Counted from the first letter of the stretch, positions 7,430 to 16,602 are shown. The stretch is 64,000 nt of DNA from Corynebacterium minutissimum (GCF_016889765.1 NZ_CP069533.1:496001-560000); one strand, 5' to 3'. A program made the numbers and translations. The notes: generated from the sequence alone by a model not told the origin.

Positions 7430-9052
7430 CTAAATGCGGCCGTTCTCTTCGTCGTCGCGACGGTTTGCCTCGTTGAGCTGACGGAACATCTCCGCCTCCT
7501 CAGCGTGGTTCTCCTCGCGGATTTCCTGTGCGCGGGACATGATGCCAGCGTCATCCGGGGAGAAGATGCCCTGGGTCTCGGCGTCAGCCAAACCAAGCTG
7601 GTTAAGCTGCTTCGGAACCTGAGCACCGGCGTACTCGAGCGGAATCGGGTGGCCGTGATCATCGACGGGTCCAAGCGGCTGGTGAACCTCGATGAAGGCA
7701 CCATTCGGCAGCTGCTTGATAACACCAGTTTCGATACCGTGCTCCAGGACCTCACGGTCAGAGCGCTGCAGACCAACGCAAATACGGTAGGTCATGAAGT
7801 ACGCAATCGGAGGCAGAACGATAAGACCGATACGGCCGACCCAGGTCATCGCGTTCAGCGAAATCTGGAAGAAGTTTGCCACGTGGTCGTTACCACCAGA
7901 CAGCGTTACCAGCAGGAAGAAGACGATGGCAGCTGCACCGATAGCGGAGCGAACCGGAACGTCTCGTGGGCGCTGCAGAAGGTTGTGGTGGGCGTCGTCT
8001 CCAGTCAGCTTCTTCTCAATGAAGGGGTAGGCGAAGAGCAGGATAACCATAAGGCCACAGAGCAGCGCGACCCAGAATGCGGACGGGATGGTGTAGTTGC
8101 CGATGTAGAGCTCCCATGCCGGCATGACACGAGCAACACCGTCAGTCCACAGCATGTAGATATCCGGCTGGGAACCGGCGGAGACCTGGGACGGGTTGTA
8201 CGGTCCAAGGTTCCAAATGGCGTTAATGGTCATAAGACCAGAGATGAGAGCAAGAACGCCAGCAACCATCATGCCCATACCAATTGCCTTGGTGGCAAAG
8301 ACCGGCATAATGCGGACACCGACAACGTTGTTCTCAGCGCGACCCGGTCCAGGGAACTGGGTGTGCTTCTGGAACCAGACCATGATGAGGTGAGCTGCGA
8401 TAAGGCCCAGGATGATGCCCGGGATAACCAGCACGTGCAGGATGTAGAAGCGGTCCAGCATCAGGTCGGACGGGAAGTCGCCGCCGAAGATGGCCCAGTG
8501 CAGCCAGGTGCCGATAATCGGCAGACCAAGGATGATGGCGGACATAATTCGCAGACCAACACCGGAGAGCAGGTCATCCGGGAGGGAGTAGCCGAGGAAG
8601 CCCTCGATCATGCCCAGCAGGATAAGTGCACAACCGATAATCCAGTTAGCCTCACGCGGGCGGCGGAACGCACCGGTGAAGAAGATGCGCAGCATGTGGG
8701 CAATCATGGACATCATGAACATGAGTGCTGCCCAGTGGTGCATCTGGCGGATGAAGAGACCACCACGCACCTCAAAGGAAATGTCCAGTGCGGTTGCGTA
8801 GGCGCGAGACATCTCGACGCCATTCAACGGGGTATATGCACCGTCGTAGATGACCTTCGTAATGGAAGGGTCAAAGAACAGTGCCAGGTAGATACCGGTC
8901 AGCAGCAGGATGATGAAGCTGTACAGCGCCATCTCACCAAGCATGAAGGACCAGTGAGTCGGAAAGACTTTGTTGAGCTGGGTACGCAGGACGCCGGCGG
9001 CTGAATAGCGCTCGTCCATGTTGTTGCCCATCTTGGCAAGTTTGTTACTCAT
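7430..9052 (-). CDS. qcrB: Cytochrome bc1 complex, cytochrome b subunit
   Basis: A 540-residue integral membrane protein that carries the two b hemes and the quinol sites of the bc1 complex. Heme-ligand histidines are visible in HHWAALMFMMSMIAHMLR and HLIMVWFQKH. The first half contains the b6-like helices and the second the subunit IV-like helices. A polar extension of about 120 residues at the C-terminus is typical of actinobacterial QcrB. In corynebacteria this complex is tightly bound to the aa3 oxidase. The ATG overlaps the qcrA stop by one base (TAATG), so translation is probably coupled. Confidence 0.97.
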   Translation of the reverse strand: MSNKLAKMGNNMDERYSAAGVLRTQLNKVFPTHWSFMLGEMALYSFIILLLTGIYLALFFDPSITKVIYDGAYTPLNGVEMSRAYATALDISFEVRGGLFIRQMHHWAALMFMMSMIAHMLRIFFTGAFRRPREANWIIGCALILLGMIEGFLGYSLPDDLLSGVGLRIMSAIILGLPIIGTWLHWAIFGGDFPSDLMLDRFYILHVLVIPGIILGLIAAHLIMVWFQKHTQFPGPGRAENNVVGVRIMPVFATKAIGMGMMVAGVLALISGLMTINAIWNLGPYNPSQVSAGSQPDIYMLWTDGVARVMPAWELYIGNYTIPSAFWVALLCGLMVILLFAYPFIEKKLTGDDAHHNLLQRPRDVPVRSAIGAAAIVFFLLVTLSGGNDHVANFFQISLNAMTWVGRIGLIVLPPIAYFMTYRICVGLQRSDREVLEHGIETGVIKQLPNGAFIEVHQPLGPVDDHGHPIPLEYAGAQVPKQLNQLGLADAETQGIFSPDDAGIMSRAQEIREENHAEEAEMFRQLNEANRRDDEENGRI

Positions 9053-10272
9053 TATGACTTACGCTCCCAGAATGCAGGTCCGACGGGCTCAACGAAGTTG
9101 CCCTTGGCAACCATGTAGCCTTCGTCGTCCACCTCGATCGGCAGCTGGGGCAGTGCACGGGCAGCCGGGCCGAAGACCGGCTTACCGTAGTGCAGTGCGT
9201 CGAACTGCGACTGGTGGCACGGGCAAAGAATGCGGTTGGTCTGTGCCTCGTACAGCGAGGTCGGGCAACCAATATGGGTACAGATCTTGGAGTAGGCGTA
9301 GTAATCGCCGTAGTGGAAGTCCTCTTGGCCCTTACGCTCGATGGCTTTCTTAGCGTCATCGTTGCGCAGGCGAATGAGCATCACAGCGTTGCGGTTTCCG
9401 TGAATGGAGTGCATGTGATTCTCGTAGACGTCCTTTTCCTCGGACCACTCAGCGCCATCGTTGACGTCCTCCGCTGCGAGCGGGAAGACGGTCTCCATGC
9501 CGCCAGCGGCAAGGTCCTCCGGACGAACACGCACTAGGCGTGCAAGGCCGCGGGTGGTGTAGTGCTCACCAGACTCGCCCACGTGCTTCTCAGCGATGGT
9601 ACCGGTGTCACGAGCGAGGTAGAGCTTTACGCCCTTCTCATGCATGGTCCAACCGGAGGTCCACAGGGTGCCGTCGCCGGTGTAATCCAAGTCGTGGCGC
9701 TTCTTCCACGGGTTGTTGATAGCACCGCAAAGCGGAGCGATAACCGCCAGGCCGAAGAGGACGCCGGCGCCGCCGAGCAGACCCTTGATGGTCTTACGGC
9801 GACCCAGAGTCGACGTGTTCCACGAGTCATTCAGCAAAGCAGTGAGGGTACGGCGGTCAACCTCGTCGGAAGGACCGTCGTGACGACGCTGCACGGAAAT
9901 CTCTTCCGGCAGAATCTTCTTCACGTACTGAACGATGGCGAAGCCAAGACCCAGAATGCACAGACCGGAGGTCAGACCGAGAAGCGGGGTGTACAGAGTG
10001 TGCCACCACAGGCCGTCCTCACCCAGCATCTTGTAGTTCCACGGCCAGAACAGGTAGACGCCGAGGAAGGCGATGCCCATCAGCACGGAGATAACGAGCC
10101 AGATGGTGATGCTGGTAGCGGCGCGCTTCTCAGCCGGGTCGCCGTCCACCGGGAAGCGCTCCTTACGGAACGCAACGGTGACGTCATCAAGCTCGGTACC
10201 GAGAGCGGCGAGCTCGTCGTTGCTCATAGCATCGAGCTCTTTACGAGAGTAATTCTTCTTTACGTTGCTCAT
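9052..10272 (-). CDS. qcrA: Cytochrome bc1 complex, Rieske iron-sulfur subunit
   Basis: A 406-residue Rieske protein. The [2Fe-2S] ligands sit in CTHIGC and CPCHQSQFD near the C-terminus. Three hydrophobic segments precede them, the actinobacterial arrangement, rather than the single anchor of proteobacteria. I choose the ATG at 10272 (MSNVKKNYSRKEL), which overlaps the qcrC stop as ATGA. The open frame extends 19 codons further upstream but into qcrC. The protein passes electrons from quinol to the diheme cytochrome c1 encoded just upstream. Confidence 0.96.
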   Translation of the reverse strand: MSNVKKNYSRKELDAMSNDELAALGTELDDVTVAFRKERFPVDGDPAEKRAATSITIWLVISVLMGIAFLGVYLFWPWNYKMLGEDGLWWHTLYTPLLGLTSGLCILGLGFAIVQYVKKILPEEISVQRRHDGPSDEVDRRTLTALLNDSWNTSTLGRRKTIKGLLGGAGVLFGLAVIAPLCGAINNPWKKRHDLDYTGDGTLWTSGWTMHEKGVKLYLARDTGTIAEKHVGESGEHYTTRGLARLVRVRPEDLAAGGMETVFPLAAEDVNDGAEWSEEKDVYENHMHSIHGNRNAVMLIRLRNDDAKKAIERKGQEDFHYGDYYAYSKICTHIGCPTSLYEAQTNRILCPCHQSQFDALHYGKPVFGPAARALPQLPIEVDDEGYMVAKGNFVEPVGPAFWERKS

Positions 10273-11156
10273 GAGCGAGATCCAATCCACATAGCGGCAA
10301 CGCACAGAAGGCTGATGCCGATAATCCACATTGCCAGGCCCTCAGCCACCGGACCGAGACCGCCAAGGTCCCAACCTGCCGGAGACGGGGTTTCCTTCGC
10401 AGACTTGAGGTAGGCGATGATGTCCTTCTTCTCATCTGCAGTCAGCTGACGGTCAGAGAACTTCGGCATGTTCTGCGGGCCGGTCAGCATTGCCTGGTAG
10501 ATCTCCTGCTCATTAGCCGGTGCTAGCGGCGGAGCAAACTTACCGGAGGACAGCGCACCGCCCTGACCGGTGAAGTTGTGGCAAGACGCGCAGTTCATGC
10601 GGAAGAGCTCCGAGCCCTTGGCAACGTCCTCAGCCTGAATCTGACCGTTGTAGTTGGTACCGCGCAGGGACTCCTGGGCGATGGAGCCATCGTCGTTGTA
10701 GACAATGTCGGGGCCGCCACCGTTGGCAGCGACATAAGCCGCGAGAGCCAGAGTCTGCTGCTCGGTGTAGCGCGGGGTCTTACGCTCAGCCTGTGCGTCG
10801 TTGGACATCATCGGCATACGGCCGGAGTGCACCTGGAAGTACACAGAGCCGGCGCCGACACCGGCGAGGGAAGGACCGCGATCCTCGATGCCCTGAAGGT
10901 TCGCACCGTGGCAAGTAATACAAGCGACTTCGTAGATGTCCTTACCCTCTTGAACGAGAGCTTGGTCATCCTTGGCAGCGGTAGCCACCTGAGCGTCCGG
11001 AGTCAGGGCGGAAGCCAAGACACCGGCGCCGGTGAGACCGATGCTCAGAGCGAAGACGCCAGCAAGCGTGCGCTTCGCCTTACGGCGACGGCGGGTCTTC
11101 TTAGCCGCGGCAGTGGTCTCCTCCACTGCGGCGGGCTGCTGGATGTTATCCATCAT
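10269..11156 (-). CDS. qcrC: Cytochrome bc1 complex, diheme cytochrome c1
   Basis: A 295-residue membrane-anchored cytochrome with two heme c motifs, ACITCHG and CASCHN. This is the actinobacterial diheme form, which hands electrons directly to the aa3 oxidase because these bacteria lack a soluble cytochrome c. A basic N-terminus and hydrophobic stretch (about residues 28-52) act as signal or anchor, and a C-terminal helix (MWIIGISLLCVAAMWIG) is a second anchor. It is flanked by ctaE upstream and qcrA downstream in the expected ctaE-qcrCAB order. Confidence 0.97.
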   Translation of the reverse strand: MMDNIQQPAAVEETTAAAKKTRRRRKAKRTLAGVFALSIGLTGAGVLASALTPDAQVATAAKDDQALVQEGKDIYEVACITCHGANLQGIEDRGPSLAGVGAGSVYFQVHSGRMPMMSNDAQAERKTPRYTEQQTLALAAYVAANGGGPDIVYNDDGSIAQESLRGTNYNGQIQAEDVAKGSELFRMNCASCHNFTGQGGALSSGKFAPPLAPANEQEIYQAMLTGPQNMPKFSDRQLTADEKKDIIAYLKSAKETPSPAGWDLGGLGPVAEGLAMWIIGISLLCVAAMWIGSRS

Positions 11157-11193
11157 TTTCCTTTAGATAACTCGTACATGGAAGTGAATGGCT

Positions 11194-11225
11194 GTAGGCC
11201 GGAAGGTCCGGCGCTTACGGCCTAC
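11194..11225. promoter_or_regulatory. Hairpin between ctaE and qcrC enclosing the ctaE stop codon
   Basis: GTAGGCCG (11194-11201) and CGGCCTAC (11218-11225) are perfect 8-bp arms. The ctaE stop lies inside the second plus-strand arm. No T tract follows, so this is more likely an attenuating or processing hairpin setting the ratio of oxidase to bc1 mRNA than a full terminator. Confidence 0.5.
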
Positions 11226-11833
11226 TGAACTAGGTAGATGACTACGAAAACGCCAATCCACACAACGTCAACGAAGTGCCAGTAGTAAGACACTGCCATC
11301 GCTGCGGTTGCCTGTGCCGGCGTGAACTTGGAGCGGGCAATACGCGCCAAGATGATTCCGAAGGAAATCAGACCTGCAGTCACGTGGGCCGCGTGGAAAC
11401 CGGTGAGGATGTAGAAGACCGAACCAAACACGGAGGACTGGACAGTCACACCTGCCATGATCAACTCTGTCCACTCGAATGCCATGATGCCCAAGAAGAC
11501 AACACCCAACGCGAGGGTCACCGAGTACCAGAGTCGGAGCTTGTATACGTCACCCCTTTCTGCTGCGAACACGCCGAACTGAGAGGTCACGGAGGAGAGA
11601 ACCAGAACAGTCGTGATGACAAAGCCCATCGGCACGTTGATGTGCGCGGTGTGCTCAGCCCAGTCACCCTCCTGGCCGTTCGCACGCGAGGTGAACCACA
11701 TCGCGAACAGTCCAGCAAAGAACATCAATTCCTGAGACAGGAACACGATGGTGCCGACGCTGACCATGTTGGGTCGGTTCAGCGCGGCAACACGTGGTGC
11801 TGCCATACCTTGGTTAGAAACTACGCTCGTCAC
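11222..11833 (-). CDS. ctaE: Cytochrome c oxidase (aa3) subunit III
   Basis: A 203-residue membrane protein with five hydrophobic helices, including FLSQELMFFAGLFAMWF, which carries the glutamate typical of subunit III. It stabilises the proton-pumping aa3 oxidase. I choose the GTG at 11833 (VTSVVSNQGMAAP) because it aligns with the corynebacterial N-terminus. No ribosome-binding site precedes it and a TACTGT element lies just upstream, so the message may be leaderless. An alternative ATG at 11869, 12 codons earlier, has a GGGGGAA site and cannot be excluded. The gene heads the ctaE-qcrCAB operon. Confidence 0.93.
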   Translation of the reverse strand: MTSVVSNQGMAAPRVAALNRPNMVSVGTIVFLSQELMFFAGLFAMWFTSRANGQEGDWAEHTAHINVPMGFVITTVLVLSSVTSQFGVFAAERGDVYKLRLWYSVTLALGVVFLGIMAFEWTELIMAGVTVQSSVFGSVFYILTGFHAAHVTAGLISFGIILARIARSKFTPAQATAAMAVSYYWHFVDVVWIGVFVVIYLVQ

Positions 11834-12296
11834 GCATAACAGTATGGCCGGTTGAGACGCATAAGTCATCTCAATTCCCCCCGATTTTTTGAGGCAACGA
11901 ACTAGACCTTCCCAGCCTTCGCGCACCTGCCCCACATTTATTCGGTACATAAAGATGCGGGAACTTTGTGCCACGCTTTCCGACGTCCTATTGATGCAGG
12001 TAGCGCGACCCCTCGCCTATCGACCATCACACACGCCCCTCGAAATAGTGCAGTGCCAACTCGATTCGCAAGCACTTAGCGCGATTCCTTCAATGAGATA
12101 AATCACAAGGGCGAAAGCGGCATCAGTGCAGGTTTGCAACTTTCGGTTGACCCCCGAAGAAAATAGGCTTTTACGTGCTAAAAGTGGCATTGAGAAGGTG
12201 CAGTTCCACGAAAGACACTAGGCACATCTACCCCAATGGAGAAAATTTTACGGAACCGAGGGAACTTTCTTGCGCTTTATCCGACTCCGCGATCGA
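11834..12296. promoter_or_regulatory. Upstream region of ctaE with a GlxR-like site
   Basis: About 460 bases without a convincing gene, between the ctaF terminator and ctaE. On the minus strand, 12092-12107 reads TGTGATTTATCTCATT. This matches the GlxR (cAMP receptor family) consensus TGTGANNTANNTCACA at 10 of 12 fixed positions. GlxR control of respiratory genes is established in C. glutamicum. I see no other clear element. Confidence 0.5.
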
Positions 12297-12332
12297 CAAA
12301 GCCCCCGCCCGGTTGATATCGGGCGAGGGCTA
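12297..12332 (-). terminator. Terminator after ctaF
   Basis: The minus strand reads AGCCCTCGCCCG, a short AT loop, CGGGCGGGGGCT and TTTGT. It lies about 40 bases past the ctaF stop and ends the ctaC-ctaF transcript. Confidence 0.8.
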
Positions 12333-12372
12333 GAGAAGTCGTGGCGCTTATCTGCGCGGCAGAAGAAACCTC

Positions 12373-12804
12373 TTAGTGCTTTTCCTTCGGCAGGCCGTAC
12401 TGCAGGGACAAGCCGGTGACAGAGGCAACCAGCAGGACTGCGCCTAGGGCGATCAGCCACAGATACATGAAGATGATGCCAAGGCCGAGAACTGCAATAG
12501 AACCGGTCATGGCCAGCGGCCAGATGGAGTTCGGGGAGAAGAAGCCGAGAATACCGGCCTTATCCTCGGTCTCTGCCTCTTCCCAGTCTTCCGGAGCCAA
12601 GTCGACCCGGTTATCGGTGAAGTGCAGGTAGCCGCCGAGCATGAGGCACAGGAGCATGGCAAGGACCATGCCCACGATGCCGACCCACTCAGGGCCATAG
12701 AGGTAGCCGTCATCCTTGACGTAGTTCACACCGATGACGTAGACGATGAGCGACACGAAGAGGTAGGTCGCAATAGCGTAAAAGACCTTAGATGTTGCAC
12801 GCAT
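12373..12804 (-). CDS. ctaF: Cytochrome c oxidase subunit IV, actinobacterial type
   Basis: A 143-residue protein with four predicted helices (near 8-30, 37-60, 90-110 and 112-135) and a polar loop after the second. This matches CtaF, the small fourth subunit found in purified corynebacterial and mycobacterial aa3 oxidase. It has no catalytic centre and is thought to stabilise the supercomplex. It lies 19 bases downstream of ctaC in the usual ctaC-ctaF operon and is followed by a strong terminator. Confidence 0.93.
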   Translation of the reverse strand: MRATSKVFYAIATYLFVSLIVYVIGVNYVKDDGYLYGPEWVGIVGMVLAMLLCLMLGGYLHFTDNRVDLAPEDWEEAETEDKAGILGFFSPNSIWPLAMTGSIAVLGLGIIFMYLWLIALGAVLLVASVTGLSLQYGLPKEKH

Positions 12805-12823
12805 TGTGTATCAGTTCCTTTTC

Positions 12824-13903
12824 TTATGCCGCTTCGGCGGTGTCGACGAAGTTGTCGGCATCGCGGGTATCGCGCAGGGAGTTGAACGGTGCCGTGGTCA
12901 CAGCGTAAGGCTCTTCACCGATGTGCTCAAGAGCTTCAGCGTTGGTAGCCTCCGGGTTCTCTTCGCGGAACTTGAGGTACTCATTGAAGTCAGCGCGGTC
13001 AACGACACGCAACTCGAAGTTCATCATGGCGTGGTAGGTACCACACATCTCGGCACAGCGGCCGACGAAAGCGCCCTTCTCCTCAATCTTCTCTACCTGG
13101 AAGCGACGCTCCTGAGCGTTAACCTCCGGGTGAGCGTAGACGTCACGCTTGAACAGGAATTCCGGAACCCAGAAGGAGTGGGAAACGTCACCGGATGCAA
13201 GACGGAACTCAATCGGGGTATCGACCGGGAGAACCAGGACCGGAACTTCCTCGGTGGAACCTACGGTCTCAATCTTGTTGAAATTGAGGTAGGAGATGTC
13301 ACCGGTGGACTTGCCGTGAATCGGGTTCGGGTTCGGGGTGCCCTCCGGGTCGGTGGCGGATTCTTCCGCGAGCTTCTGACGCTCAGCGTCAGCACCGTCG
13401 TAGTTCTCGCCGTCTACCTTGTTCTCGGCGTAACCAAACTTCCAGTTCCACTGGTACGCAGTGACGTCAACGGTAACCTCTGGATTCTTATCCAGTGCGG
13501 TGACCTTCTGCTGAGCCTGAACGGTGAAGAAGAACAGGCCCATGATGATGAGAATCGGCATGATGGTCAGCGCCAGCTCGAGCGGCACGTTGTACTGCAG
13601 CTGCTTCGGGAACTCGCCCTTGCCAGCCTTTTCTGCCTTCTTCGCGTTCCAGCGGAAGATGGCGGTGAGGAAGAGACCCCACATGATGAAACCGACAATC
13701 CAGGCTGCAACCCAGACCCAGATCCAGAAGTTGTACATCGATTCAGCCTCAGGGGTAATACCCTTCGGCCAGCCGAAACCGAGGAGGTTCTCCACGGCGG
13801 TCGGCGCTGCGACATCACAACCCGCCAGAGCGAGGCCGCCCATGGCGATGACGCCTGCTAGACCAGCCTTGCGGGCGAGATTGCGTTCTTTACGCTGTCC
13901 CAC
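12824..13903 (-). CDS. ctaC: Cytochrome c oxidase (aa3) subunit II, lipoprotein
   Basis: A 359-residue CuA subunit that receives electrons from cytochrome c1. I choose the GTG at 13903 (VGQRKERNLARKAG), which has an AAAGG site and puts the lipobox LAGC near residue 28. Two membrane helices follow. The CuA ligands are His in SHSFWVPEF and the CAEMCGTYHAMM cluster. An acidic insertion (about residues 155-200, rich in Glu, Asp and Pro) is the extra loop known from actinobacterial CtaC, thought to dock onto the diheme cytochrome. Subunit I (ctaD) is not in the window, as in C. glutamicum. Confidence 0.96.
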   Translation of the reverse strand: MGQRKERNLARKAGLAGVIAMGGLALAGCDVAAPTAVENLLGFGWPKGITPEAESMYNFWIWVWVAAWIVGFIMWGLFLTAIFRWNAKKAEKAGKGEFPKQLQYNVPLELALTIMPILIIMGLFFFTVQAQQKVTALDKNPEVTVDVTAYQWNWKFGYAENKVDGENYDGADAERQKLAEESATDPEGTPNPNPIHGKSTGDISYLNFNKIETVGSTEEVPVLVLPVDTPIEFRLASGDVSHSFWVPEFLFKRDVYAHPEVNAQERRFQVEKIEEKGAFVGRCAEMCGTYHAMMNFELRVVDRADFNEYLKFREENPEATNAEALEHIGEEPYAVTTAPFNSLRDTRDADNFVDTAEAA

Positions 13904-14110
13904 GTGTGTTCTGCCTTTCTGTGCACACAAACTTCTCGAATACTCATAGAGCATTCCTACCCAATTAGGATAGAGCATCACGCTCGAGTTTCAGACCTTT
14001 TCACTGGCCTGATGAGGAGATGATTCCGCTCCATAAATAGTGAACGAACGGGATGTTACAGGCCCACCTGCACAAGATCACTCCCGCTCCCCCACCCTCC
14101 CCCTGCCCCT

Positions 14111-14126
14111 TATGACTCAATTCACA
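14111..14126. promoter_or_regulatory. GlxR-like site between ctaC and asnB/ltsA
   Basis: TATGACTCAATTCACA matches TGTGANNTANNTCACA at 10 of 12 fixed positions. It lies in the 354-base divergent region, about 210 bases from the ctaC start and 130 from ltsA, so it could serve either gene. The same region holds an ACACAC/GTGTGT inverted repeat (14200-14220) overlapping a TAAAGT -10-like element for ltsA. Confidence 0.4.
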
Positions 14127-14257
14127 AGGTTTACTCTGCCCCATCATCCGAAAGTTCGCACCCTAACGGGGAGCGCGGCGCGGGGTTCGCAGATCCTCAA
14201 CACACGGCCGTAAAGTGTGTCGCAGATGAACCTTCATATATAAGGAGAAACACGTTT

Positions 14258-16180
14258 ATGTGCGGACTCTGCACGCTGCTTAGCGCCGATCGCAACGCCG
14301 CCGAGCATCTCGAAGCCCTCGAACAGTCCCTGCAGTGCATGCGCCACCGCGGCCCCGATGCCGCCGGCACCTGGCACGACGAGGATGCCGCTTTCGGCTT
14401 CAACCGCCTGTCCATCATCGACTTGGAGCACTCCGACCAGCCTTTGCGCTGGGGCCCAGAAGATAATCCTGAGCGCTACGCCCTGACTTTCAACGGCGAA
14501 ATCTACAACTACGTCGAACTTCGTGAAGAGCTCACCGCCGCAGGTTATTCCTTTAATACCCAAGGCGATGGTGAGCCCATCGTCGTGGGGTACCACCACT
14601 GGGGCAAGGACGTTGTCGAGCATTTGCGCGGCATGTTCGGCTTCGTTATTTGGGATACCGAAACCCGCACCATGTTTGCTGCGCGCGACCAGTTCGGCAT
14701 CAAGCCGCTCTATTACGCGACGACGAACAAGGGCACCGTATTTGCCTCCGAGATGAAGTGCATCCTGAGCATGGCAGATTCGTTGGGTCTAGACCTGAAC
14801 CTTGATAAGCGCGCCATCGAGCACTACGTTGACTTGCAATACGTTCCAGAACCGGAGTCTCTGCATGCCAACATTCGCCGAGTAGAGTCCGGTTGCACCG
14901 TCACGCTACGCCCGGGCGAAGAAGTAGTGGCTGAGCGCTACTTCTCACCCCGCTTCCCCATCCAGCCTGTTAAACAGGGCGAGGAGCAGCAGTTCTTCGA
15001 TAAGATTGTGCGGGCGTTGGAGGATAGCGTCGAGAAGCACATGCGTGCCGATGTGACCGTGGGCTCCTTCCTCTCTGGAGGCATTGACTCCACCGCCATC
15101 GCTGCTTTGGCCAAGCGCCACAACCCGGACTTGCTCACCTTCACCACGGGTTTCGAGCGTGAGGGCTATTCCGAGGTGGACGTCGCTGCCGAGTCCGCTG
15201 CCGCCATCGGCGTGGAGCACATCGTCAAGATCGTTTCCCCGGAGGAATACGCCGACGCGGTGCCAAAGATCATGTGGTATCTGGACAACCCGGTGGCAGA
15301 TCCGTCTCTAGTCCCCCTCTACTTCGTGGCCCAGGAGGCCCGAAAGCACGTCAAGGTGGTGCTCTCGGGCGAGGGCGCCGATGAGCTTTTTGGCGGTTAC
15401 ACCATTTACAAGGAGCCGCTGTCCCTCGCACCGTTTGAGAAGATCCCCTCCCCTCTTCGACAAGGCCTGGGCAAGCTTTCGCAGGTGCTTCCCGACGGCA
15501 TGAAGGGCAAGTCCCTACTCAACCGCGGCTCCATGACAATGGAGGAGCGCTACTACGGCAACGCGCGTTCCTTTAACTTTGAACAACTGCAGCGCGTTCT
15601 CCCTTGGGCCAAGCGCGAGTGGGACCACCGCGAGGTCACCGCACCGATTTATGCCCAGTCCCAGGACTTCGACCCGGTAGCCCGTATGCAGCACCTAGAC
15701 CTTTTCACCTGGATGCGCGGCGATATCTTGATCAAGGCCGACAAGATGAACATGGCCAACTCCCTTGAGCTGCGCGTTCCTTTCTTGGACAAGGAGGTCT
15801 TCAAGGTAGCGGAGACAATTCCACACGACCTGAAGATTTCCCACGGCACCACCAAGTACGCGCTGCGCAAGGCCATGGAGCAGATTGTTCCGCCGCACGT
15901 ACTACACCGCAAGAAGCTCGGCTTCCCCGTGCCCATGCGCCACTGGCTAGCTGGCGACGAGCTCTACGGCTGGGCACAGGATCAGATTACGCAGTCCCAG
16001 ACCGAGGACATCTTCAATAAGAAGGAGGTCCTCGAGATGCTCAAGGAGCACCGCGATGGCATCTCCGATCACTCCCGCCGCCTGTGGACCGTGCTGTCCT
16101 TCATGATCTGGCACGGCATCTTTGTGGAGGATCGCATCGATCCCCAGATTGAACAGCGCGATTACCCAGTGAAGCTCTAA
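14258..16180 (+). CDS. ltsA: Glutamine-hydrolysing asparagine synthetase (LtsA type)
   Basis: A 640-residue, two-domain enzyme. The N-terminal class II glutaminase has the nucleophile Cys2 (MCGLC) and GEIYNYVELREEL. The synthetase domain has the ATP pyrophosphatase loop SFLSGGIDSTA near residue 272. In corynebacteria this gene, next to ctaC, is ltsA. Mutants are lysozyme- and temperature-sensitive, consistent with amidation of a cell-wall precursor rather than asparagine supply alone. The start has a TAAGGAGAAA site. A bidirectional terminator follows. It reads divergently from ctaC. Confidence 0.93.
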   Translation: MCGLCTLLSADRNAAEHLEALEQSLQCMRHRGPDAAGTWHDEDAAFGFNRLSIIDLEHSDQPLRWGPEDNPERYALTFNGEIYNYVELREELTAAGYSFNTQGDGEPIVVGYHHWGKDVVEHLRGMFGFVIWDTETRTMFAARDQFGIKPLYYATTNKGTVFASEMKCILSMADSLGLDLNLDKRAIEHYVDLQYVPEPESLHANIRRVESGCTVTLRPGEEVVAERYFSPRFPIQPVKQGEEQQFFDKIVRALEDSVEKHMRADVTVGSFLSGGIDSTAIAALAKRHNPDLLTFTTGFEREGYSEVDVAAESAAAIGVEHIVKIVSPEEYADAVPKIMWYLDNPVADPSLVPLYFVAQEARKHVKVVLSGEGADELFGGYTIYKEPLSLAPFEKIPSPLRQGLGKLSQVLPDGMKGKSLLNRGSMTMEERYYGNARSFNFEQLQRVLPWAKREWDHREVTAPIYAQSQDFDPVARMQHLDLFTWMRGDILIKADKMNMANSLELRVPFLDKEVFKVAETIPHDLKISHGTTKYALRKAMEQIVPPHVLHRKKLGFPVPMRHWLAGDELYGWAQDQITQSQTEDIFNKKEVLEMLKEHRDGISDHSRRLWTVLSFMIWHGIFVEDRIDPQIEQRDYPVKL

Positions 16181-16188
16181 AACACAGG

Positions 16189-16224
16189 AAAGCCCTCGCC
16201 ACTGAATAAACTGGCGAGGGCTTT
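16189..16224. terminator. Bidirectional terminator between ltsA and the ErpA-like gene
   Basis: AAAGCCCTCGCCA and TGGCGAGGGCTTT are perfect 13-base arms around a 10-base AT-rich loop, with T or A tracts on both sides. It suits two convergent genes. Confidence 0.88.
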
Positions 16225-16257
16225 GCTGATCCCTACAGCATTGATGTCTACTAAGAA

Positions 16258-16602
16258 TCAGTTGAAGGAATCACCACAGGCACAGGAGCCTCCGGCGTTC
16301 GGGTTATCAATGGTGAACCCCTGAGCCTCAATGGTGTCAGAGAAGTCGATCTTGGCACCGGTGAGGTATGGGATGGACATCTTGTCCACGACGAGATTGA
16401 CGCCACCGATGGTGTCGACCTTGTCGCCATCGAGGGTACGGTCATCGAAATACAGCTGGTAACGCAGGCCAGCGCAACCGCCCGGCTGGACGGCGATGCG
16501 CAGGGACAGGTCGTCACGGCCTTCCTGCTCAAGCAGGGACTTTGCCTTGGCGGCAGCGGCGTCGGTCAGGATAACTCCGGTTGCAGACGCGGGAGCAGTC
16601 AT
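16258..16602 (-). CDS. erpA: A-type iron-sulfur cluster carrier (HesB/IscA/ErpA family)
   Basis: A 114-residue protein of the A-type carrier family, which delivers [2Fe-2S] or [4Fe-4S] clusters to apo-enzymes. The three conserved cysteines are present: one in QPGGCAGLRYQL and the CXC pair in GSCACGDSF at the C-terminus. Length and the AAAKAKSLLEQEG N-terminus agree. Its position near the Rieske-containing bc1 genes and the lipoyl synthase region fits a housekeeping role. The ErpA name is by family and not certain versus other A-type members. Confidence 0.9.
   Translation of the reverse strand: MTAPASATGVILTDAAAAKAKSLLEQEGRDDLSLRIAVQPGGCAGLRYQLYFDDRTLDGDKVDTIGGVNLVVDKMSIPYLTGAKIDFSDTIEAQGFTIDNPNAGGSCACGDSFN

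Noticed and set aside
7286..9004. 572-codon open frame on the plus strand
   Set aside because: It is antisense to qcrB, has a His-, Asn- and Gln-rich shadow composition and no recognisable domain. It arises from GC-biased codon use.
11834..11974. N-terminal extension of ctaE by 47 codons
   Set aside because: The frame is open, but family similarity begins at the GTG at 11833. An ATG at 11869 remains possible.
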